From: Clostridiaceae bacterium
GTDB taxonomy: Bacteria > Bacillota > Clostridia > DSM-8532
Assembly: GCA_012727625.1 (NCBI GenBank)
Contig: JAAYGP010000185.1
Coordinates: 1-9,028 of the forward strand
DNA length: 9,028 nucleotides
Direction: 5' to 3'
The notes beneath the pieces are model-generated. The model was given only the letters and a program-made list of their open reading frames with translations. It did no database searches and was not told the DNA's origin. The position numbers and the translations under genes were made by a program. Shown here in pieces: positions 1 to 5,621 of this stretch (the stretch's first letter is position 1; each line of letters starts with the position of its first letter).

Positions 1-6
1 CTGTTC

Positions 7-82
<76 letters not shown>

Positions 83-86
83 AAGC

Positions 87-126
87 AAAGGCCTTGAAAA
101 CACTACATTTTCAGGCCTTTTTGCTT
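87..126 (+). terminator. Rho-independent terminator after tRNA-Ala
   Basis: The arm 87-93 (AAAGGCC) pairs with 114-120 (GGCCTTT). After one unpaired T, 95-100 (TGAAAA) pairs with 108-113 (TTTTCA), leaving a short loop. A T-rich tail follows the stem. It begins five bases after the tRNA CCA end, so it very likely ends the tRNA transcript. The A-run on its left side means it could also work from the other strand. Confidence 0.85.
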
Positions 127-424
127 TTTCATTTTCAGCTTAATATCATACCAAATCCTTTCTACACCTCCAATTCAATTCACTCCTTTATTCAACATTA
201 AATGCAACTTCATTGCAATGAACCGGCCTAAAAGCCATGGTACCGTCAGAATACTTTTTGTGCTGTTGTCGGTATTGATTTTCAGTAAAAAGCAATTGTA
301 AAACACGACCAATCCTGTCCATGTTTGGTTTAATTGCAACAGGCAATAGTACAAAATAAAATTTAAGCAAAAATCCGCCAGGCAACAACTCTGGTTCAAC
401 GGACATAAATACGGATCAATACCA
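127..424. other. Gene-poor stretch with a weak minus-strand ORF (188-406)
   Basis: No recognisable gene is seen in these roughly 300 bases. The only open frame of note is 72 codons on the minus strand (406 down to 188). Its predicted protein begins MSVEPELLPGG and ends NEVAFNVE. It has no clear ribosome binding site before the ATG, matches no family I know, and lies between two hairpin terminators that could both act on the minus strand. It could be a tiny hypothetical gene, the tail of a decayed gene, or chance. I cannot decide from sequence alone. Confidence 0.25.
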
Positions 425-459
425 AAAAAACCGCTTGATTTAGTATGAAGCGGTTTTTT
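425..459. terminator. Symmetric hairpin terminator, possibly bidirectional
   Basis: A perfect 12-base-pair stem pairs 425-436 (AAAAAACCGCTT) with 448-459 (AAGCGGTTTTTT) around an 11-base loop. It has an A-run on one side and a T-run on the other, so it is a plausible terminator on either strand. It sits about 70 bases before the DUF2935 gene and insulates that gene from upstream transcription. Confidence 0.75.
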
Positions 460-530
460 ATGTAGCAGTTCATAAGTCATTTACATAAACTGATACTATA
501 AATTTACTTTTTTATAAGGGGGAATCAGTA

Positions 531-1463
531 ATGCTGTCAGGCATTGAATTTATAAAGCAGTCCTTAGGATTACATTTATTTTTTGCGAGGATTATGAAAG
601 AACACTCATTTTTCCTTGAAGTGGGGTTTACACCCAGGGACGCAAGCTTTACGCAACGAGCAGGTGATTTTCGCAGGGAATTTGACGGGATTTTAGAAGA
701 AGCCATTTCTCTTGCAGATGGTGCTGTTAGTCCTGAGATTCTGCAATCAGGAGAAGTAATAACACCTTTTACTTTGGAAGCGGAAAAGGCAACCACCTTT
801 TTTACAGGCATACAGATACCAACGCAACTGACAAAGGCAGAAGCAGGGTTAGCGGATGGTTGTGTGAAAACAGCCAAATCTATGCTTGAAAAAAAAGTAT
901 TCGCGCTTAATATAAAGGCAATAAAAGCAACTGCTGCATTAATAGACTTTAAAACAAAAATCTTAGCCAATGTTTTAAGCTGCAAAATGTTTACACTAAA
1001 TTATCCCTTGCTGATAATACACATAACCCGTGAAGCTGAATTATATCTTCAGCAGTTAAAAAGGCTTCAAAACAGGGGAAGGATAAATCCGGAACGGGAA
1101 GCCCTCGAACTGGAATTTTTCTGGAACAGGCAGATGGCGGAGCATGCAAAGTTTATCCGGGGATTGCTTGATCCCACGGAAAATGATTTGATCCTTCTTG
1201 CCAATAATTTTGGAAATGAATTTGATCAATTGACGGAAAAGGCAAAGGCAGCAATGGTTTCAACCTTTCCGCCGTCAAAAGTTACTGAAAAAAGCTTGAA
1301 AGCAACAAAGGATTTACGGGACTTCAAAAAGCAAGGCACCCAGGGTATTCTTTCATGCAAAATAAGATCTATTATTATACCACTGTTGGGTGATCATGTC
1401 CTGCGTGAAGCGAATCACTATCTGTGGCTGCTTAAAATGTTCGAAAGATGTAAGTGTATATAA
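531..1463 (+). CDS. DUF2935 family protein (tandem helical repeat, likely metal-binding)
   Basis: The product is 310 residues. It has two copies of a mostly helical domain: about 10-175, and about 191-303. Matching pieces are the EH pair at E24-H25 and E204-H205, and the second-helix patterns H164-x3-E168 and H289-x3-E293, followed by Tyr/Leu-rich helix ends. The segment FWNRQMAEHAKFIRGLLDPTE (197-217, one residue left off either end if trimmed) is the family hallmark I recognise. Paired His and Glu in a four-helix arrangement fit a ferritin-like metal site, but that is inference; the cellular role of this family is not known to me. There is no signal peptide or membrane segment, so it is probably cytoplasmic. 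The start is set by a strong AAGGGGG ribosome binding site (516-522) eight bases before the ATG. It appears to be transcribed alone: a terminator precedes it and a long gene-free gap follows. The cysteine-containing C-terminal tail (ERCKCI) looks unusual but may simply be variable. Confidence 0.88.
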   Translation: MLSGIEFIKQSLGLHLFFARIMKEHSFFLEVGFTPRDASFTQRAGDFRREFDGILEEAISLADGAVSPEILQSGEVITPFTLEAEKATTFFTGIQIPTQLTKAEAGLADGCVKTAKSMLEKKVFALNIKAIKATAALIDFKTKILANVLSCKMFTLNYPLLIIHITREAELYLQQLKRLQNRGRINPEREALELEFFWNRQMAEHAKFIRGLLDPTENDLILLANNFGNEFDQLTEKAKAAMVSTFPPSKVTEKSLKATKDLRDFKKQGTQGILSCKIRSIIIPLLGDHVLREANHYLWLLKMFERCKCI

Positions 1464-1535
1464 CCCTCTGATGCTTCATTATAGAGGTTGATAATTGTTA
1501 AATAAAAGTTGTTACTGTTCACAGGTTCTTTTAAA

Positions 1536-1806
1536 AGATATTGTGCAATAGAGGGAAACTTTAGCGGAATGAAGCTTAGAGATGTATAAAAAGAAGCGAG
1601 GAATAGCAAACCGACTGTTTGCGCAAAATGCAGCATACATTATTATTTCCATATGTATTTTTGCGAGCTTCAGCTTGCAGGTAATTTTGCTTCGTAAAAT
1701 CACAACACAAATGTTGCGCTTTTTTAACGATTTGCGTTAAAAAACGCTTGCTGAAACATACAGCTCTTGCAATTGAAGCTCTTGTTTCCGCTATTGCACA
1801 ATATCT
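1536..1806. repeat. Perfect 16-bp inverted repeat pair (arms 1536-1551 and 1791-1806)
   Basis: The left arm AGATATTGTGCAATAG and the right arm CTATTGCACAATATCT are exact reverse complements separated by 239 bases. A perfect match of this length at such close range is unlikely by chance. The arms lie inside the outer repeats of the larger candidate element and are its best-conserved part. Confidence 0.85.
1716..1747. other. Strong hairpin inside the inverted-repeat element
   Basis: The arm 1720-1729 (TTTTTTAACG) pairs fully with 1735-1744 (CGTTAAAAAA) around a five-base loop. After one bulged base the stem gains three more pairs (1716-1718 with 1745-1747). It directly abuts a smaller hairpin at 1703-1716. 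The T-run lies in the 5' arm and no T-tract follows, so it is not a standard plus-strand terminator. It more likely reflects the secondary structure typical of MITE-like elements. Confidence 0.5.
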
Positions 1807-1883
1807 GACCTGATTGGTGACCGAATTAGGGTGTGTACAGTAACCTTTTGATTAAAAACGGGAAAACTCAAATGGCATGGTAA

Positions 1884-1911
1884 TTGACAATTTATTATCA
1901 TATAGTATTGT
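1884..1911 (+). promoter_or_regulatory. Possible sigma-A promoter (TTGACA-16-TATTGT)
   Basis: A consensus -35 box TTGACA lies at 1884-1889. A fair -10 box TATTGT lies at 1906-1911 after a 16-base spacer. Transcription from here would begin near 1918 and meet the terminator at 2030-2065. It lies in AT-rich DNA where such matches arise by chance, so support is modest. Confidence 0.3.
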
Positions 1912-1935
1912 ATGAATTAGCATCATAAATTTTTC

Positions 1936-2029
1936 AGTCTGCATTATTGAAAATAATACAATTATATTAATCCCTAGTAATAAAAAGTTCAATGTCAAAA
2001 ATGTGCTGAAGAGTATAGTAGTCTGCATT
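1936..2029 (+). repeat. Direct repeat AGTCTGCATT (1936-1945 and 2020-2029)
   Basis: Two exact 10-base copies of AGTCTGCATT lie 84 bases apart (start to start), both inside the possible small RNA. The second copy touches the 5' foot of the terminator stem. They could be repeated binding sites or coincidence in AT-rich DNA. Confidence 0.4.
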
Positions 2030-2065
2030 CCGGCGAGTAATTTATAACATTATCTGCCGGTTTTT
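2030..2065 (+). terminator. Rho-independent terminator upstream of the jet operon
   Basis: The arm 2030-2041 (CCGGCGAGTAAT) pairs with 2049-2060 (ATTATCTGCCGG) with two G-T wobbles and one mismatch, around a seven-base loop. Five Ts (2061-2065) follow directly. It isolates the jet operon from upstream transcription, and the operon's likely promoter begins right at its end. Confidence 0.7.
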
Positions 2066-2094
2066 ATCAGAACGTGTGCTAATTATGATATAAT
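2064..2094 (+). promoter_or_regulatory. Likely promoter of the jet operon (extended -10)
   Basis: A consensus -10 box TATAAT (2089-2094) is preceded by TGA (2086-2088), giving the extended form TGnTATAAT. The -35 match is poor: TTATCA at 2064-2069 would give a 19-base spacer, which an extended -10 can tolerate. Transcription would start near 2101 and leave a leader of about 130 bases before jetD. The leader contains a 10-base palindrome AGCAATTGCT (2172-2181) and no recognised riboswitch. It is the best promoter between the terminator and jetD. Confidence 0.55.
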
Positions 2095-2231
2095 TATAGA
2101 AACAGAAAAAAGATGAGCTTTATGTGGCTTTATGTTAATAAAAAATGTTGCACTGTTTGTTACGGCAACCGGAGCAATTGCTTAATCTGTCTTTTAAATC
2201 ATGAAAACACACTAAAATGGTAGGGTGTCGT

Positions 2232-3299
2232 ATGGATAAAATATTGAAGCAACTTAACCTGTTTTTGAATCATATCAGGGAAAATAAAAGAAGCCGGTTC
2301 AGTATTGAGAACGCTGAAAAGTTTGTTATTGAGAAAATCGGAGGGCATAGCTCCTATTCCCAGGCCGGGGGCTATCATTGCTTTTACAGCGCAGTTAAGT
2401 CACTGGAGCAGGATGGTGTGATCTCACCTGTAAAGTCATCAGGTTTCAATGGTATAAACCCCGCATTGCATACACGCTGGAAGCTTGTGGATGAATGCAG
2501 GCAGCTTTGGGATGTTTCTTTCATAATGCAGCTTTCCGACAGGCTGGATATGTCGGGATATCTGAAAAACCCGAAATGGCACACGCCAAAGGAAAAACAA
2601 TATATTCTGAGTATTTATGAGTTTTTAAAAAGCGCTGATAAAAGGGAATATGCAAGCTGCGAAGAAAGATGCCTTGAGCTATTCGGTAACGAAAAATTCC
2701 TGCAGACCGGGGATAAAAAGGTTATCAGCCGTCTGAATCTGACTTATGACCAACTGAAGATGATAAAGTATGGCCAGATGTTTACATATTGGATTCGAAA
2801 AAGGGGAAACACCCGAAAGGTTATTATTCTTGAAAATCATTCAACCTTTTTTTCAATCAAACGTTGGGTGGAAAGCGGCGGAAGTGTCTTTGGGATGGAG
2901 CCTGATCTTATTATATTCGGTGACGGGAAGCATATAATAAAAAGCCTTTCCTTTCTGAACGAAATTGCCCCGGCAAAAAAGTGTGTAATAGAATATTTCG
3001 GGGATATTGATCCGGAAGGTTTTGTCATCTATAATTCTTTAAAGAAAAAGTATTCTGATTTGAATATCAGTATGTTTCTTCCCGCTTACCGATTCCTGCT
3101 TGAAACCGGGAAAAGCTTTGATATGGGAAAAAGTCAGCAGAATATGAATCCAAAGGTGCTGGAAGAAGTTACAAGTGAATTTATGCGGTTCAGCCCTGAA
3201 TATGCAAATAAAATCAGGGATTTATGGTATTCCGGGAAACGAATTCCACAGGAGTTTCTGACATATGAAGCATTGAAACATCTTTCGGATAATGAATGA
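2232..3299 (+). CDS. jetD: Wadjet JetD-like nuclease (winged helix plus TOPRIM)
   Basis: The product is 355 residues from the ATG at 2232. This start is preferred over the in-frame ATG at 2217, because GGTAGGG (2219-2225) sits six bases before it and nothing similar precedes 2217. Residues about 20-85 look like a DNA-binding winged helix (a Ser/Gly-rich turn, then YSAVKSLEQDGVI). The C-terminal half is a TOPRIM fold: the acidic residue is in ILENHSTF (E201), and the DxD pair in YFGDIDPEGF (D258 and D260). The spacing and the DPEG context match the DUF2220 type of TOPRIM found in JetD. In characterised Wadjet systems JetD is the subunit that cuts DNA, metal-dependently, once the JetABC motor has stalled on a small circle. 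Here it is the first gene, 60 bases ahead of jetA, where other Wadjet classes put it last. The catalytic residues are all present, so it should be active. A Spo11/topoisomerase-VI-A-like relative outside Wadjet is the alternative, made unlikely by the neighbours. Confidence 0.85.
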   Translation: MDKILKQLNLFLNHIRENKRSRFSIENAEKFVIEKIGGHSSYSQAGGYHCFYSAVKSLEQDGVISPVKSSGFNGINPALHTRWKLVDECRQLWDVSFIMQLSDRLDMSGYLKNPKWHTPKEKQYILSIYEFLKSADKREYASCEERCLELFGNEKFLQTGDKKVISRLNLTYDQLKMIKYGQMFTYWIRKRGNTRKVIILENHSTFFSIKRWVESGGSVFGMEPDLIIFGDGKHIIKSLSFLNEIAPAKKCVIEYFGDIDPEGFVIYNSLKKKYSDLNISMFLPAYRFLLETGKSFDMGKSQQNMNPKVLEEVTSEFMRFSPEYANKIRDLWYSGKRIPQEFLTYEALKHLSDNE

Positions 3300-3359
3300 A
3301 TGCCGGAAATCAATTCTTAATACCTTTATGAATAAACTGACTGAAAGTTTTGGTGAACA

Positions 3360-4847
3360 ATGGATCAGGCAATAAAAGGATTCAATGAAAGAATGAAAAA
3401 AATACAGGCAATCCGGATGCTCGGGACGGGTCTGGATGCAGGTGAAATGCAGGAGTATGTGCATGAGATCTGTTTTCTTTTATTGTTGAAAGTTTTTCGT
3501 CGTGAAATAACGGAAAATCCTGACAGAACCAGGGATGATCTGGTGTTCTTAACAATGGAGGCAATGAGGGATTTAAATCTTAAATCGGACAGAATAATAG
3601 CCGAAAGGATTACAAACGGTGTTCTGTGGTACAGGGACCCATCAAGGCAGGAGCCTTTCAGAACCGGTATTTTTAACGAAGTTGCAGGAAAGCATGAGGA
3701 GTTCAAGTTTAAATATCTTACGGAGGATCGTGAACATTCCCGATGGGATAAGGGTGGTCCCACCGTATATATGCTGACTGAAATCGCCCAGGAAATTATT
3801 TTTATAACCCGGGAAATTCTTGAAGAATTTGGTTTTGATATTGAACAGTTCTACACACTTCAGCTTATTAAATCCGGAAATTTCCACAAAGCTGAAAGCA
3901 GTGTAGATAATCTGATAGCCAGAGTGAGAACCCTGATCCGAAGGGAATGCGACTACAGGGAAGATGTGATTCGCAATCCCCAGGTTATTTTCTTCGACAA
4001 GCGCAGAAACCGCAGAAAAAGCGAAGAGGAAATCAAAGCACAGTTTGAGGAGGAACAAAAGGTATTTCAGGATATGTTTTCGTGGAAAAAAAGAATAAAG
4101 TCTTTCCCTGAGGAACAGCGCCTGGAAGCGGAACTGGTGTTTGAAAACCTGGAACGTGCCCGAATGCTTCATAATGAGCTGGCAAAGCTTGTTGTTGAAA
4201 ATATGGCACTGGAGCTTAAAGTCAGGGTGGAATATCCTGAAAGCTTCTGGAGGACAAGCAATCTGTCATTTAAAAAGGACATCTGGCAGAATACTGTAAT
4301 CAAATACGGACTGGACAACTTCGACAAGCTTGAGTATTTGCTGAATCCACTTTTTTCCGCTGATGTTGAATTTATTTATCCTTTGGACTGGGCATGGGAA
4401 GAACAAACTATTAAAGGAGACAGCATTATAACGGATTTGGAAAAATGGGAAGATGAGGAGGAATTAAGCTGGGAGGAAAAAGGTGTTGACTGGGAACAGC
4501 TTACCATGCTTTACACTCCGGTTTTCAGGACATTGCTGGAAAAAGGTGAATTTCACTATTCTTCTCTGAATTCTTTGGAGCTAAAGGAAAGGCAGGTCTG
4601 GACGGAGCAGAAGGAAAATATTGATATGCTGATGATGCTCGCAATTACCGGTGTTACGCTGACCACTGCCTATAATATGGCTGAGAATGTGGACGAACGT
4701 CTGGAACTTTTCAGAAGAATTTGTGAAAGGAACCCTGATATAAGGGAACTGGAAGGGAAAACCATTACCTCTTATATAGATAAGAATGATAAGTGGATTA
4801 TATGGGATGAAGTAAACATTTCACCATATGTAATACGGGTTGAATAG
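3360..4847 (+). CDS. jetA: Wadjet JetA-like kleisin subunit
   Basis: The product is 495 residues, close to the size I recall for JetA proteins of the DUF5716 type. In the complex JetA plays the kleisin part: it bridges the two JetC heads and carries JetB. Visible features are a helical N-terminal region (about 1-90) and a highly charged segment with the basic cluster DKRRNRRK (213-220). This runs into a long predicted helix or coiled coil (about 215-290). A Trp- and Glu-rich acidic stretch (about 343-380) and a helical C-terminal region follow. No membrane segment or catalytic motif is seen, as expected for a structural subunit. The start is uncertain. ATG 3360 is the longest possible, because an in-frame TGA lies at 3354, but its only Shine-Dalgarno match, GGTGA (3352-3356), is too close. 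ATG 3393, after AAGGA (3376-3380), is the alternative. jetB follows after 12 bases. I identify it mostly from size, general similarity and the gene order, not from a single motif. Confidence 0.75.
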   Translation: MDQAIKGFNERMKKIQAIRMLGTGLDAGEMQEYVHEICFLLLLKVFRREITENPDRTRDDLVFLTMEAMRDLNLKSDRIIAERITNGVLWYRDPSRQEPFRTGIFNEVAGKHEEFKFKYLTEDREHSRWDKGGPTVYMLTEIAQEIIFITREILEEFGFDIEQFYTLQLIKSGNFHKAESSVDNLIARVRTLIRRECDYREDVIRNPQVIFFDKRRNRRKSEEEIKAQFEEEQKVFQDMFSWKKRIKSFPEEQRLEAELVFENLERARMLHNELAKLVVENMALELKVRVEYPESFWRTSNLSFKKDIWQNTVIKYGLDNFDKLEYLLNPLFSADVEFIYPLDWAWEEQTIKGDSIITDLEKWEDEEELSWEEKGVDWEQLTMLYTPVFRTLLEKGEFHYSSLNSLELKERQVWTEQKENIDMLMMLAITGVTLTTAYNMAENVDERLELFRRICERNPDIRELEGKTITSYIDKNDKWIIWDEVNISPYVIRVE

Positions 4848-4859
4848 GAGAAGAATAAA

Positions 4860-5621
4860 ATGTACAGTATTGAAGAAATACGAAAAGGGGCACAGGTATT
4901 TTTCGCGTTGTTAAAAAATAAGATTCTGCCATATTCCGATTCCATTGCCCAGGATTATTATAACAGTGTTGAAGTGAGAGAAATTGTAAAGGATATGGCA
5001 CAGGAGGGAGGGCTCAGGGTTTTTGAAACCCGTGAGAACATACATTTGGTTACGAGCCCCCACGGAAGCATGTTTGCCAATTCCTATACCCAAATGAGGG
5101 AAAAGTATAAAGCTCTTGAAAGGAAGAAATATTTCTACCTTGCCAACATAATTATCTGCATTTACCTGGCCGAGGTTGATATGGAAAGCTATATTCGTAT
5201 CCGCTGGGAGGAGCAGGGCGTATCATACGCAAAACTGGAGGATATTGTTACAAAAACTTTGGAATCCTGGATGAAAAGACAAAGTGAAAACCAGGAGTTC
5301 GCCAAAGATTGGGGAATTGCTCTTGAACAGATTTATGATCTGTGGATGAATGAATTTTCCTTGTATAAGGAAAATCAGATAACCGGCAGGATTGACGTGG
5401 TTAATACCAAAGGAACCAGGTATTCCTTTATTCATGAAGCCCTAAAACCATTGACTGATCAAGGACTTATATACGACAACACCAGGGAGCTTAAAATAAT
5501 TCCCAGAAATGAACTCTATGAGCGATTGGACTATCATTATCACAGCCAGGAGCGGTATATGCAGATAAAGGAAATGATTCGCAAAACCCGGGAGGAGGAA
5601 AACAATGCCGAGAATGAATAA
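4860..5621 (+). CDS. jetB: Wadjet JetB-like KITE subunit (DUF6063-like)
   Basis: The product is 253 residues, the right size for JetB, the small partner that dimerises and binds the kleisin in SMC-like complexes such as MukE or ScpB. Two winged-helix-like pieces can be seen. One is near the N-terminus (about 35-65, helix then a turn and strand ending HLVTS). The other is near the C-terminus (about 187-225, FIHEALKPLTDQGLI followed by a strand and helix). They are joined by a helical middle with the long segment ALERKKYFYLANIIICIYLAE (about 85-105). The tail is highly charged (RKTREEENNAENE). The start is well supported by AGGAGAA (4846-4852) seven bases before the ATG. It begins 12 bases after jetA and its end overlaps jetC by 17 bases, which points to translational coupling and balanced subunit supply. 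The assignment rests on position and the paired winged helices; the DUF6063 name is from memory. Confidence 0.75.
   Translation: MYSIEEIRKGAQVFFALLKNKILPYSDSIAQDYYNSVEVREIVKDMAQEGGLRVFETRENIHLVTSPHGSMFANSYTQMREKYKALERKKYFYLANIIICIYLAEVDMESYIRIRWEEQGVSYAKLEDIVTKTLESWMKRQSENQEFAKDWGIALEQIYDLWMNEFSLYKENQITGRIDVVNTKGTRYSFIHEALKPLTDQGLIYDNTRELKIIPRNELYERLDYHYHSQERYMQIKEMIRKTREEENNAENE
5591..5598 (+). promoter_or_regulatory. Strong ribosome binding site that fixes the jetC start
   Basis: GGAGGAGG lies inside the end of jetB, six bases before ATG 5605 and 15 before the in-frame ATG at 5614. The spacing favours 5605. Because the site is within a translated reading frame, ribosomes finishing jetB could re-initiate at jetC. 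Confidence 0.7.

Larger units (their letters stand above)
1511..1844. mobile_element. Inverted-repeat-bounded element, MITE-like or decayed IS (candidate)
   Basis: The outer ends, 1511-1522 (GTTACTGTTCAC) and 1833-1844 (GTGTACAGTAAC), are inverted copies matching at 11 of 12 bases. Inside them, 1536-1551 and 1791-1806 form a perfect 16-base inverted pair. Beyond it 1554-1559 (GGAAAC) pairs with 1784-1789 (GTTTCC), and weaker similarity runs further inward. The interior carries hairpins at 1606-1622, 1663-1678, 1703-1716 and 1716-1747. There is no convincing gene: the small minus-strand frames here have no recognisable domain. The size, lack of coding and nested ends fit a non-autonomous element or the collapsed remnant of an insertion sequence. 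I see no clear target-site duplication, so the exact ends and the family are uncertain. It could instead be a structured RNA locus. Confidence 0.5.
1918..2065 (+). ncRNA. Candidate small RNA between a promoter and a terminator
   Basis: This stretch of about 150 bases begins just after a possible promoter and ends in a good rho-independent terminator. It has no open reading frame of more than a few codons: the one near 1990 stops after five codons. A terminator here needs a transcript to terminate, and no gene on the plus strand lies closer than the DUF2935 gene, whose stop is more than 560 bases upstream. A small RNA is one explanation; read-through from the DUF2935 gene is another. I recognise no known RNA family. 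Confidence 0.2.

Noticed and set aside
188..406. Minus-strand frame of 72 codons as a real gene
   Set aside because: It has no clear ribosome binding site, no known family, and another overlapping frame of similar length on the same strand. It is noted only as a weak possibility.
480..503. TTTACA (480-485) and TATAAA (497-502) as the DUF2935 promoter
   Set aside because: The spacer would be only 11 bases, too short for a sigma-A promoter, and no better -35 box was found.
1464..1500. Imperfect AACCCTCT/AGAGGTT hairpin as a terminator of the DUF2935 gene
   Set aside because: The stem is short, has a bulge and a long loop, and is not followed by a T-tract.
1418..1703. Minus-strand frames of 63 and 72 codons in the gap after the DUF2935 gene
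   Set aside because: They overlap each other in different frames and run through the inverted-repeat element. They have no recognisable domain or ribosome binding site and are best explained by the repeat and by chance.
1511..2065. CRISPR array or retron in the non-coding gap
   Set aside because: There are no regularly spaced direct repeats, and no reverse transcriptase or cas gene is in the window.
3642..4172. Minus-strand frame of 176 codons opposite jetA
   Set aside because: It lies wholly within jetA, is rich in Phe, Leu and Ser as expected from the antisense of a Glu- and Lys-rich gene, and resembles no family.
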